From contig CANQCC010000003.1 in the NCBI GenBank assembly GCA_947589635.1, positions 1-38,193 on the forward strand: a stretch of DNA of 38,193 bases, given 5' to 3'. The notes below the pieces were generated by a model. It saw nothing but the letters and a program-made list of their open reading frames with translations, made no database searches and was not told where the DNA came from. The stretch comes from an uncultured Clostridia bacterium. Lineage in GTDB: Bacteria; Bacillota; Clostridia; Christensenellales; CAG-917. Positions 9,501-17,618 of this stretch are shown here, piece by piece (position 1 is the stretch's first letter; each line of letters opens with the position of its first letter). The translations under genes were made by a program, and so were the position numbers.

Positions 9501-9748
9501 TGCAGATAGAAGTTTCTGTTGGCTGCCACCGAGGGCACCACCTCTATGCCGAGGTCGTCCTCGTACAGCGGGGAATCCTTATACCCGACAAGATCGAAAT
9601 AGAACGTACCGTCGTCGCCGCGATTGCCGATGACTATGCCCGTCGCGGGGATGTTGGCGGTGATCCTCGCCACGCTTGTTATCGCAAAAATCGCCACCAC
9701 GAAGATGAGCGGGAGTACGATTATAAGCGCTGTGACAAGTTTTTTCAT
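6569..9748 (-). CDS. Large membrane-anchored beta-rich extracellular protein, function unknown
   Basis: A 1059-residue protein with one N-terminal hydrophobic helix (residues 4-27) and no lipobox, so it is probably anchored as an N-in, C-out protein or secreted. The next 500 residues are Ser/Thr/Asp-rich beta-strand sequence resembling bacterial Ig-like (BIG) modules, for example TVKLNV-type strand ends and repeated 'S..E..RLSVDALSG' patterns. From about residue 640 onward, strings such as LDNVTLKGC, NDATVRNCRV and NVLIEGCTLQNA resemble pectate-lyase-like beta-helix coils. No enzyme active site is recognisable. The start lies one base after the permease stop, with GGAGAA inside the permease's last codons, which implies translational coupling. 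The genetic link to an ABC exporter suggests a surface role, but substrate and partner are unknown. Confidence 0.85.
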   Translation of the reverse strand: MKKLVTALIIVLPLIFVVAIFAITSVARITANIPATGIVIGNRGDDGTFYFDLVGYKDSPLYEDDLGIEVVPSVAANRNFYLQSVTDAETGEPSTTVALAEDENGKYFDITDIGKVKITYASEDGAFTASVQFVIRASDVIKASPDLRDASGEKVQLKAGADADFEADVVSGDYTLGATCFPDVSPSEINYSSSDETRLSVDALSGDICARFDGSSVVTMKIGKADPVTIKLNVTKAGGTTLEGKDAQSGVKLSAPLRSSDFSFFLQAPAGTSSNDITLKDETGANIDVISSPIEGISGAFRVQARLASSVDAECRKTYTLGVGEAAFRVDVEFAEYRFRIYSAGNRADDDKLLMMLGDSTTFMVSATPKNDRLTYRWEIISAGATVASVKSADGERAIIDALGVGDATLKVYWTQTDEEGELVTSGVIERKLTVAHAYESLSFKETAGSHGAGLLAIAGKRYGQNGEILDNPRELGFIALGKGGEQATSFDDIIFELSDDEGGEIDIANAKLSLLVKKNGQLTLTARWKYGEKRGVSPAKLTFMAVDGISIGEDLSPERARDDLTRAMNEGKKTVLERDVYLGEDLYERDSDGKRLIRNGRLAKKVSDSEGLDIQRRYVKELPTTWDWQFYKNNGQAQPTVKYALEIKGDIFGNGHQINAEYLTNTLDETDKPTFSVFSGPLDFVAAGQTASVKGQDNIIFLVREEGLTLDNVTLKGCDDQSLYDADDNGNPTLNLSLLSYTGTTLEIMNDATVRNCRVANGRTVVRIFGKAGVDADSPVNVEEEKINVLIEGCTLQNAREFLLKMGTNRIIRSADYNAPSPALKDANGNDYANFNSAACDEYINDEYFINRYLLTEVTLRDSTLSTSGLFAIGMESHFAGKMLADGPSAGIATSLVQSWKGLAGTSYPALLHLEGRVELADWKPIDNVDSSTLIELSGSGGAASFLRLDIKALVDFAFMYDKDRYGNLIDVVKGDNGDEKCVHGGIAFYGGGKNYHMLDMSGYTFYPMSTYTMNLSMLENSYDANISMQGSLLPLAAGEEDFRFVMFDATSEYRYKP

Positions 9749-9749
9749 A

Positions 9750-11438
9750 TCAGTTCTCCGCGTCGAGGTTGGAATATGTCTTCTTCAGGTTGATAAAGAA
9801 GAACGCCGCCGACAGTCCCAACAGTATGAGGGGGATGATAAGCGCGTATACATAGCTTAGCGTCCTGTTTGTGGCGGCGGCTACGGTGTTGGTAAGTATC
9901 GCGCGCACCGCGTTGAATAAAAGCAGCACGCCTATGATAAGGCACACTCCGAGGCCGATGACTATTATTGCGGACACCGTGGAGTTTGCCTCCTTTATCT
10001 CGCCGTCGTCCGTCTTTGAGAAGTGCGGGTGGTTGAGGTCCAGCCTTGTTGCAAGCGCTATTTGCGCGAGGGACAGCATGACGGCGGAGAAGAATGTCGC
10101 CGTCGCGTTCGCCGGAGACTCCAACCCCGTCGCCGAAAGCGCGATACAGCTTACGGCAATGCTCAATATGGACACCGCCGCGCCGAAAATCATTTTTGCC
10201 GAAAGTATCTGCGCCGGCGAATAGGGCATGGTCTTTTGCATCATTACCATATATCCGTCGCGGCTTATACTTGTGGAGCAGAATGTGTTTGTCAGCGTGC
10301 CGTACAGCAGCACGAGGAATGTGCATATCTCAAAGTCTATGTTGAGTTCGCCAAGCAGCGTACCTATAAGCGCGTTGCTGAGGCTCGCCGAATAATAGAC
10401 CATGATGGGCATGATTATCGCGGTCGTAAAGTACATGTAAGAATATCCCGGCGTGCGCAGCACAAGCGTGAACTCTTTTTTGATAAGGCTTAAAAGGCGC
10501 GGAGTCTTTCTGAAGTGGAACTCGCGGCGCTTTATGTGCGGGACGTAGGGCGCAAAGCCGCTTTGTGTGACGCGGATGAATATCGCGTGTATTATCGCGA
10601 CGCCTATCCCCGCCGAGCCGACAAGTATCGCGGCAAGTATGCCTATACTCTTGCCAAGGTCGCGCCCCAGCATTATATTCGCAAACAGATTGGCGGGATA
10701 ATCGTACGCCGAAAAGCGTATTATCTTGCGCATGACCACCTCGTTGAACAGCGAGGCGAGCTTGCCGGAATTGAGAAGGTTTTGCGCAAACGCAAACACG
10801 TACGAATACAGCACGCAGAACCCCGCCATTATAAGCGTCATCGTGACAAACGACAGCAGGTAGTGCGAATTTATAAACCGCTTGACATAATAGTATGGCA
10901 GCACGATGACGGACGCTATGCCAAGCGGGATTATGGGAAGGATAAGCGCGACGACTATCGTCATCAAGACGTTGTAGGCGTTTATAAGGTTTGTCGTCAC
11001 AAAGAAAGTCAGGTTTACGGGAAGCACAAAGACGAGGGACAGCACAAGCTGCCTGAGATATATCCCCGTCATCTTCGCCGAGAATATCTCAAGCGCGGAA
11101 AACGGCATGGAGATAAGCACGTTTATGTCGCTGTTTTCAAACAGCGTGTAACAAAGACGGTTGACTCCGCTGAGCACGCATATGACAAACAGCACAAAAT
11201 ACGCCATGGACATCAGCTCGAATTGTCTTGAGGCGATGTCTGGCACGCGGTTTATCTTTATCGCCGTGTATGTGGATGTGAAACGTGAAAAAATAAGCAC
11301 GAACGCCGCGATTATCCCCGCGACAAGCGCTGCCATAAGCGCCGCCGACACAAAAGAAGTCGCGCGGAATTTGCCCTTGCTGCGCGAAGGCAACATATCC
11401 GACAGCTGTTTTTTGAGTAGCAGCGCGTAATGCGTCAT
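9750..11438 (-). CDS. ABC-2 type transporter permease
   Basis: Integral membrane subunit of an ABC exporter. From the ATG at 11438 the protein has 562 residues and about twelve hydrophobic segments in two blocks of six, separated by a basic cytoplasmic stretch near HIKRREFHFRKTPRLL. This doubled organisation fits a large ABC-2-like permease. The frame is open 20 codons further upstream, but the start at 11438 is preferred because its ATGA overlaps the stop of the ATPase gene, a common coupling arrangement, and because the upstream codons encode only an Arg/Lys-rich stretch inside the ATPase tail. The stop is one base before the next gene. Substrate unknown. Confidence 0.88.
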   Translation of the reverse strand: MTHYALLLKKQLSDMLPSRSKGKFRATSFVSAALMAALVAGIIAAFVLIFSRFTSTYTAIKINRVPDIASRQFELMSMAYFVLFVICVLSGVNRLCYTLFENSDINVLISMPFSALEIFSAKMTGIYLRQLVLSLVFVLPVNLTFFVTTNLINAYNVLMTIVVALILPIIPLGIASVIVLPYYYVKRFINSHYLLSFVTMTLIMAGFCVLYSYVFAFAQNLLNSGKLASLFNEVVMRKIIRFSAYDYPANLFANIMLGRDLGKSIGILAAILVGSAGIGVAIIHAIFIRVTQSGFAPYVPHIKRREFHFRKTPRLLSLIKKEFTLVLRTPGYSYMYFTTAIIMPIMVYYSASLSNALIGTLLGELNIDFEICTFLVLLYGTLTNTFCSTSISRDGYMVMMQKTMPYSPAQILSAKMIFGAAVSILSIAVSCIALSATGLESPANATATFFSAVMLSLAQIALATRLDLNHPHFSKTDDGEIKEANSTVSAIIVIGLGVCLIIGVLLLFNAVRAILTNTVAAATNRTLSYVYALIIPLILLGLSAAFFFINLKKTYSNLDAEN

Positions 11439-12313
11439 TTCTCTTCGTCCTCGCTTTGCGCGTTTTGTATGGCGCCGTCCTCTATAGTATCCGCGCAAGG
11501 CTCCGCCGCGAGGGGCTCCTCATGCGACGCCTTTTCCTCCTCCGCCGCGCCTTCGAAGTCTGATCTTGTGCGGGACAGGAAATATGTCTCAAGGTCGACG
11601 CCTTCGTGCTCCTTGGCGAAGTCGGCAAACTCAAAATCGTCCGTCTTTACGCCGTGGTTTATAATGACCGCGCGCTTGCACAGCTTTTGCACGGAGACTA
11701 TGTTGTGCGAGGAAAACAAAATGCAATTGCCCTTGCTTGCGTAATCAAGCATAAAGTCGCTGACTCGGGCGCTTGTGACGGGGTCGAGGCCTATCATAGG
11801 CTCGTCCATTATCCAAAGTTTGGGGTGATGTATAAGGCTGCCCATCATGCAGACCTTCTGCCTCATGCCGTGCGAGTAGTTGCTTATCGGGTCGTTAAGC
11901 CTGTCGCCAAGGCAAAACACGTCGTCCAGCTCCGCAAGGCGGGACTTTCTGTCCGCCGCGCTCACGCCGTAAGCGTCCGCCATAAAGGTTACGTATTGAA
12001 TGCCCGTCATCTTTACAAACACGTCGTGCTTGTCGCTGACAAAACCGAAAGTGTATTTTGCTTTGACGGGGTTTTGTTTGATGTCGAAGCCGTTTATCTT
12101 TATGCTGCCCTTTTCAAACGGAAGCATGCCGGTAAGGCACTTCAGCGTCGTGGACTTGCCCGCGCCGTTGTGGCCGAGCAGACCTACGATCTCGCCGGGG
12201 TAGCAGGTCAGACTTAGGTCGTTTACGGCGGGCGACGCGGCGCGCGGATAGTGCTTGACAAGACGCTCGATCTCTATGGACGGAGTGATGATGTTGGCGG
12301 GTGAATTTTCCAA
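11435..12313 (-). CDS. ABC transporter ATP-binding protein
   Basis: Cytoplasmic ATPase that powers the permease encoded next. The 292-residue protein shows Walker A GHNGAGKST, a Q-loop region around FGFVSDKHD, the signature YSHGMRQK in place of the usual LSGGQ, Walker B LWIMDEP with the D-loop IGLDP, and the H-loop SSH. This is the CcmA/NatA-like type paired with ABC-2 permeases. After about residue 245 there is an acidic tail of about 45 residues rich in Glu and Ala that is outside the family fold. The start is a TTG at 12311-12313 with AAGGAG five bases upstream. It is the first gene of the four-gene minus-strand unit. Confidence 0.92.
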   Translation of the reverse strand: MENSPANIITPSIEIERLVKHYPRAASPAVNDLSLTCYPGEIVGLLGHNGAGKSTTLKCLTGMLPFEKGSIKINGFDIKQNPVKAKYTFGFVSDKHDVFVKMTGIQYVTFMADAYGVSAADRKSRLAELDDVFCLGDRLNDPISNYSHGMRQKVCMMGSLIHHPKLWIMDEPMIGLDPVTSARVSDFMLDYASKGNCILFSSHNIVSVQKLCKRAVIINHGVKTDDFEFADFAKEHEGVDLETYFLSRTRSDFEGAAEEEKASHEEPLAAEPCADTIEDGAIQNAQSEDEEK

Positions 12314-12777
12314 TAGCTCTCCTTGTTGACGGCTGCGTGCAGGCCGATACCGATAGTATTGCGCAAAATATATACTTATATAAATAACGTTACATAAACG
12401 CGCGTATCACTATAATATCAAATTAACCGCAAAGTGTACAATCTTTTTATCTTAAACTTTCCTTATATTTGGCAATTTTCGGGCGGTTTTTCCAAAAACG
12501 GCGCGCGGGGCGGGCGAAAAATCGCTTGCTTTTTTCAAGTTCCGACGTCGTTCGACAGAGATTTTTTATCGCGCAAGGTTAAATCCCTATACAAATTTTT
12601 TCATCGTCTCGCAAAGCGCAATTTTCTATGCAAAAAATTTTCACTGTCCCGCAAGGCTTAAATTCTTACGCAATGATTTTAACTGCCAAGGAAGGAGTGA
12701 GGGGCAGGGCGGCGCAAAAATGCACAAATCTTGTTTGCGCGCTTGAAAAAATGTCTGAGCGGCGTTATCATATGCAT
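12314..12777. other. AT-rich intergenic region between divergent genes
   Basis: This 464-bp gap separates the minus-strand ABC operon from the plus-strand kinase gene and must hold both promoters. The half nearest the ABC operon is very AT-rich and includes the palindrome TAACGTTA near 12388; no single -35/-10 pair stands out. The half nearest the kinase holds three tandem 38-40 bp repeats. No gene was found: the short open frame across the repeats has no ribosome binding site. Confidence 0.6.
12569..12685 (+). repeat. Three tandem imperfect 38-40 bp repeats
   Basis: Units at 12569-12606, 12607-12646 and 12647-12685 align along their length. Each starts TC(G/T/C)CGCAA(G/A)G-like, continues with a TTAAAT/CAATTT block, a TA(T/C)(A/G)CAA block, and ends ATTTTxxAxTG. 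The copies differ at many positions, so they are old or under weak constraint. Similar CGCAAGGC cores recur near 3614, 3643 and 13653. They lie 90-210 bp before the kinase start. Confidence 0.7.
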
Positions 12778-13590
12778 ATGAAAAAAATTCTCGTCATCCA
12801 GGATATGTGTTGCGTGGGGCAGTGCTCGCTGTCCGTATCCCTTCCCGTGCTGTCGGCGTGCGGCGTCGAGGTCTGCGCTCTTCCCGCGCAGCTTTTGTCC
12901 ACGCATTCGGTAGGGTTCAAGGACTACGCGCGCGTCTCCCTCGCCGAGACGGGTGAGGAGATAATATCTCATCTTAAGAAGAGCGGCATAACCTTTGACG
13001 GGATGTTGACGGGCTATCTTGGCGGGATAAAAGAGCTTCGCCTCGCCTTACATGCCGCGCGAACTCTGCTCCACGAGGGCGCCCCGCGCATAGTGGACCC
13101 GTCCATGGGGGACTTCGGCGGGCTGTATCCCGACCTTAGCGGGGAGTTTGTCGCCGAAACGCGCTCGTTTGCAAGCGGAGCCGACGTCATTTTGCCAAAC
13201 TATACCGAGGCTTGCCTGCTTGCGCGCGAGGAATATGTCCCCCGCGACAGACACGGCATGGAAAACCTGATAAAAGAGGTCGCGGAAGCGTGCGACGCGC
13301 GGGCGGCGATCATGACCGGCATAGAACTTGAAGGTAAGATAGGGCTGTGCGCCTACGACAGAAAGGGGAAGATAAAATTTAAGCTGCACGAAAAGGCGGA
13401 CAGAGTCTGCCACGGCGCGGGCGACGTCTTTGCAAGCGCATTCACAGGCGTCTACCTCAAGGGGAAAAGCGTCTTCGAGGCGGCCGAGATCGCGGAAAAC
13501 TTCACGCTTTCGGCGATAAAAGCCACGGATAAGGACCATCTTTACGGCTTGCAATTTGAAAAATGCCTCTCCTCTCTTTCCTCGCTGTGA
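12778..13590 (+). CDS. pdxY: Pyridoxamine/pyridoxal kinase (PfkB/ribokinase superfamily)
   Basis: Phosphorylates the 5'-hydroxyl of pyridoxal or pyridoxamine in vitamin B6 salvage. From the ATG at 12778 the protein is 270 residues and begins MKKILVIQDMCCVGQCSL, which matches the family's N-terminal strand and ligand loop (usually QS.V..G..G). The region with VDPSMGDFG precedes the nucleotide site, and the catalytic anion-hole motif is CHGAGDVFASAFTG (GAGD). The frame extends 50 codons upstream, but that part crosses the tandem repeats and has no homologous look. No strong ribosome binding site is visible; an ATG two codons upstream is equally possible. A terminator follows. Confidence 0.88.
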   Translation: MKKILVIQDMCCVGQCSLSVSLPVLSACGVEVCALPAQLLSTHSVGFKDYARVSLAETGEEIISHLKKSGITFDGMLTGYLGGIKELRLALHAARTLLHEGAPRIVDPSMGDFGGLYPDLSGEFVAETRSFASGADVILPNYTEACLLAREEYVPRDRHGMENLIKEVAEACDARAAIMTGIELEGKIGLCAYDRKGKIKFKLHEKADRVCHGAGDVFASAFTGVYLKGKSVFEAAEIAENFTLSAIKATDKDHLYGLQFEKCLSSLSSL

Positions 13591-13616
13591 CGAGGCTTAA
13601 GAGCAACGCAAAACCT

Positions 13617-13643
13617 AAAAAGCGTCCTTTCGGGGCGCTTTTT
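13617..13643 (+). terminator. Intrinsic terminator after the pyridoxamine kinase gene
   Basis: AAAAAGCG pairs with CGCTTTTT around a short GC-rich top, so the stem itself supplies the A and U tracts. It begins 27 bp after the stop. Confidence 0.85.
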
Positions 13644-13650
13644 ATAACTT

Positions 13651-13677
13651 CGTCGCAAGGCGAAATTTTGCTTTGCA
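13651..13677 (+). repeat. Copy of the dispersed CGCAAGGC repeat
   Basis: CGTCGCAAGGCGAAATTTTGC follows the terminator directly and carries the same core as the elements near 3643 and 12569-12685. A second, weaker copy of its left flank (ATAACTTCG then CGCAA) occurs at 13748-13762. The 217-bp gap between the kinase and the Nudix gene holds nothing else that I recognise. Confidence 0.5.
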
Positions 13678-13807
13678 TATGCCGGATATTGCTTTTGTAT
13701 ATACTTTCCGTGAGTCAGATAAATCGTGCCCAAGGCGAACGTTTTTGAATATAACTTCGCCGCAATGCAATGGAGTCGGCGGATTTGCGGGAGATGATTT
13801 GAACAAA

Positions 13808-14314
13808 TTACTCAAGGTCGAGGACGTATCGCAGGGTGGGGACAAACTCGCCCGAGGCAAACATCGCCTCTATGTCGGAGCGCGTCGCCCATTTTGTGCT
13901 GTCCACCTCGTCCGTCGTGGCGTCGGCGAGGTCCGCGTCGCAGACTATGACAAATTGCCAGACTTCCAGGATGTCGCGAAACACTCGTCCATCCTCGACG
14001 TCGCGCACTTTTTTGAAGAGGAGCTTGCCCTCTTTCGCGTCAAGTCTGACTCCGACCTCTTCAAAGACTTCCCGCACCGCGCCTTCAAGCCCCGTCTCTC
14101 CCTTTAGGACGGAACCGCCGGGGCACTCCCACATCAGCGGAAATTTGGGGCGGGAGGGGGCGCGCCGGGATATGAGATATCTGCCGTCCTTGTCCCTCAG
14201 CCAGATATGCACGGCAAGATGATATTCGCCCTCTTTAAGCTGTCGTCCTCCGTCGCGCACGAAGTCGGTGCTCACCTTATTGCCGTTCTTGTCGTAAATG
14301 TCCCAAAGCTCCAT
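13808..14314 (-). CDS. Nudix hydrolase
   Basis: Hydrolyses a nucleoside-diphosphate-linked compound or a related substrate; the specific substrate cannot be told from sequence. The 168-residue protein has a perfect Nudix box (G-x5-E-x7-REVFEEVGV) starting at the second Gly of CPGGSVLKGE, about residues 66-88. The N-terminal MELWDIYDKNGN and HLAVHIWLRDKDGRYLISRRA segments resemble the YfcD/Idi-like Nudix group. I chose the ATG at 14314; a TTG three codons upstream is open too. Upstream signals are weak (GGA four bases before the ATG). A terminator-like hairpin lies between it and dut. Confidence 0.9.
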   Translation of the reverse strand: MELWDIYDKNGNKVSTDFVRDGGRQLKEGEYHLAVHIWLRDKDGRYLISRRAPSRPKFPLMWECPGGSVLKGETGLEGAVREVFEEVGVRLDAKEGKLLFKKVRDVEDGRVFRDILEVWQFVIVCDADLADATTDEVDSTKWATRSDIEAMFASGEFVPTLRYVLDLE

Positions 14315-14342
14315 TTTATCCAAACAATGCCTTTAAGCGTTC

Positions 14343-14369
14343 AAAACGCGGGAATAAACGCCGCGTTTT
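14343..14369 (-). terminator. Terminator-like hairpin between dut and the Nudix gene
   Basis: AAAACGCGG and CCGCGTTTT form a perfect 9-bp stem with a 9-base loop. It lies 37 bp after the dut stop on the minus strand and can work in either direction. Confidence 0.7.
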
Positions 14370-14405
14370 GCATAAAATGTCGGCTTTGCAGCCGTATTTG
14401 GTTTT

Positions 14406-14855
14406 TCAGTTTTTGCCTGTCGAGCCAAAGCCTCCCGCGCCGCGCGAGGTGTCGTCAAGCCGCTCCGCAACTTCAAAAGAGGCCGCAAAGTAAGGCGTGA
14501 AAACTATCTGCGCCACGCGCTCCCCGTCCTCTATCGTCACTGGGGAGGAGGAGTGATTGTGCAGCGCCACGGTGATCTCGCCGCGGTAGTCGCTGTCCAC
14601 CACGCCCACCTTGTTTGCGGGTGCAAGTCCACGCTTGCAGGCAAGTCCGCTTCTTGCGTACACAAGCCCCACAAGCCCTTCGGGGATCTCAAACGCGAGC
14701 CCCGTATATACAAACGCCGTCTCGCCCGCCGGTATCGTAAGCGGATGTCCGCCCAGGCACGCGCGAAGATCCGCCCCCGCGGAGCAACTTGTGCCGTAGG
14801 AGGGAAGAGAGGCGCCCTCGCGCAATATCTTTACTTTGACTTTAATGTTTTCCAT
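14406..14855 (-). CDS. dut: dUTP diphosphatase
   Basis: Hydrolyses dUTP to dUMP and pyrophosphate, keeping uracil out of DNA and feeding dTMP synthesis. The 149-residue protein contains all five trimeric dUTPase motifs: SAGADL (1), ARSGLA (2), GVVDSDYRGEI (3), ERVAQIV (4) and the flexible C-terminal RGAGGFGSTG (5). The ATG at 14855 starts the conserved MENIKVKVK strand; the frame is open 46 codons upstream but those codons are not like the family. No Shine-Dalgarno sequence is present; instead a perfect TATAAT ends 7 bases before the ATG, suggesting a leaderless message. Confidence 0.95.
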   Translation of the reverse strand: MENIKVKVKILREGASLPSYGTSCSAGADLRACLGGHPLTIPAGETAFVYTGLAFEIPEGLVGLVYARSGLACKRGLAPANKVGVVDSDYRGEITVALHNHSSSPVTIEDGERVAQIVFTPYFAASFEVAERLDDTSRGAGGFGSTGKN

Positions 14856-14862
14856 ACCTGAA

Positions 14863-14891
14863 ATTATACACCGCGGGACAAAAAAACACAA
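14863..14891 (-). promoter_or_regulatory. Sigma-A type promoter of dut, probably leaderless
   Basis: On the minus strand TTGTGT (14886-14891) and TATAAT (14863-14868) are separated by 17 bp. Only 7 bases separate the -10 from the ATG, so the transcript should begin at or next to the start codon. Confidence 0.6.
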
Positions 14892-14992
14892 TAAAATTTT
14901 ATATGCAATGCGTATGCAAAACCGCGGGCGTTCAAGCCTCGTCGGCGGCAAGCAGAAAGCGGATATTTTAAGCGGTGGGCGAAGCAAAAGCA

Positions 14993-15067
14993 TGCATAAT
15001 TATGCATAATCGTGCATAATTATGCAAAATCGAAAGAATTTTCAAAAAATTTACGCAAATTTATGCA
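14993..15067. promoter_or_regulatory. Twin 14-bp palindromes and a related site upstream of glnN
   Basis: TGCATAATTATGCA occurs at 14993-15006 and again, identical and self-complementary, at 15013-15026: 20 bp, or about two helical turns, apart. A related half-conserved site, TACGCAAATTTATGCA, is at 15052-15067, ten bases before the -35 box. This looks like a tandem operator for a dimeric regulator acting on glnN, or on dut which diverges from the same gap. It does not match the TGTNA-N7-TNACA box of Bacillus GlnR. Confidence 0.55.
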
Positions 15068-15076
15068 AAAATCTGT

Positions 15077-15105
15077 TTGACATGGCGCGCCGCAAGTGCT
15101 ATACT
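15077..15105 (+). promoter_or_regulatory. Consensus sigma-A promoter of glnN
   Basis: TTGACA (15077-15082), a 17-bp spacer and TATACT (15100-15105): five of six -10 positions and all -35 positions match consensus. Transcription should start near 15111-15113. Confidence 0.85.
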
Positions 15106-15117
15106 TCGCGGGTAAGT

Positions 15118-15154
15118 AGGTGTTGCTTTATGTTTTGGCAACGCCTTATTTTTT
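15118..15154 (+). terminator. Terminator-like hairpin in the glnN leader (possible attenuator)
   Basis: AGGTGTTGC (15118-15126) pairs with GCAACGCCT (15138-15146) through 9 pairs, one G-U, around an 11-base loop; TATTTTTT follows. This is a normal intrinsic terminator shape, yet it lies inside the roughly 55-nt leader, and the ribosome binding site AGGGAGG begins at the very next base (15155). It could allow transcription of glnN to be stopped before the gene. Confidence 0.65.
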
Positions 15155-15166
15155 AGGGAGGCAGAT

Positions 15167-17251
<2,085 letters not shown>

Positions 17252-17302
17252 AATCGTCGTATTTTTGCAAAACAAACGCTTTAAGCATACAAAACGTAAA
17301 AA

Positions 17303-17335
17303 TAAAACGGCTTTTTTGAAAGCCGCTTTATTTTT
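17303..17335. terminator. Bidirectional terminator between glnN and copA
   Basis: CGGCTTT, a TTTG loop and AAAGCCG make a 7-bp stem flanked by AAAA on the left and CTTTATTTTT on the right. It lies between convergent genes, 52 bp after the glnN stop and 14 bp after the copA stop. Confidence 0.8.
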
Positions 17336-17348
17336 CATGCCTTTAAGT

Positions 17349-17618
17349 TCAGTCCTTTTTGCCGAACATTTTCTTGAAAAGTCCGCGTTTTTGGGGCGCC
17401 TCTTTTTCCTCGACGGACAGCACTTTATAGCCTTCCGCCTCTATTGCCTGTACGATGGGCGAGTAGTCAATGCCGTCCTCAAGCGTGACCTCGGTGGTCC
17501 CGCTCACGTGCGAGGAGTTTACGCTTTTGACATTCGCCGCTCTTCTTACGGCGTCGTTGACGTGCGCTTCGCAGTGGCCGCACATCATGCCGTCCACTCT
17601 CAAAATAAGTTGTTTCAT
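17349..17618 (-). CDS. Possible free CopZ-like copper chaperone from an internal start in copA
   Basis: Inside copA, in the same frame, GCGGAGGC lies seven bases upstream of an ATG at 17616-17618. Translation from there gives an 89-residue heavy-metal-associated protein starting MKQLILRVDGMMCGHC and ending in a basic KRGLFKKMFGKKD tail. This has the size, start and metal motif of a stand-alone CopZ chaperone. It therefore looks as if a copZ gene lost the stop codon separating it from copA while keeping its ribosome binding site. Whether the short product is made is an inference; the sequence shows only that the signals exist. Confidence 0.5.
   Translation of the reverse strand: MKQLILRVDGMMCGHCEAHVNDAVRRAANVKSVNSSHVSGTTEVTLEDGIDYSPIVQAIEAEGYKVLSVEEKEAPQKRGLFKKMFGKKD

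Noticed and set aside
11439-11498. Longer start of the ABC permease
   Set aside because: The 20 extra codons lie inside the ATPase gene and encode an Arg-rich stretch; the ATGA overlap start is better supported.
12434-12661. A 75-codon frame across the tandem repeats
   Set aside because: No ribosome binding site, and the translated repeats are not conserved at the protein level.
14993-15030. Bacillus-type GlnR operator
   Set aside because: The palindromes do not fit TGTNA-N7-TNACA, and no MerR-like regulator gene is adjacent.
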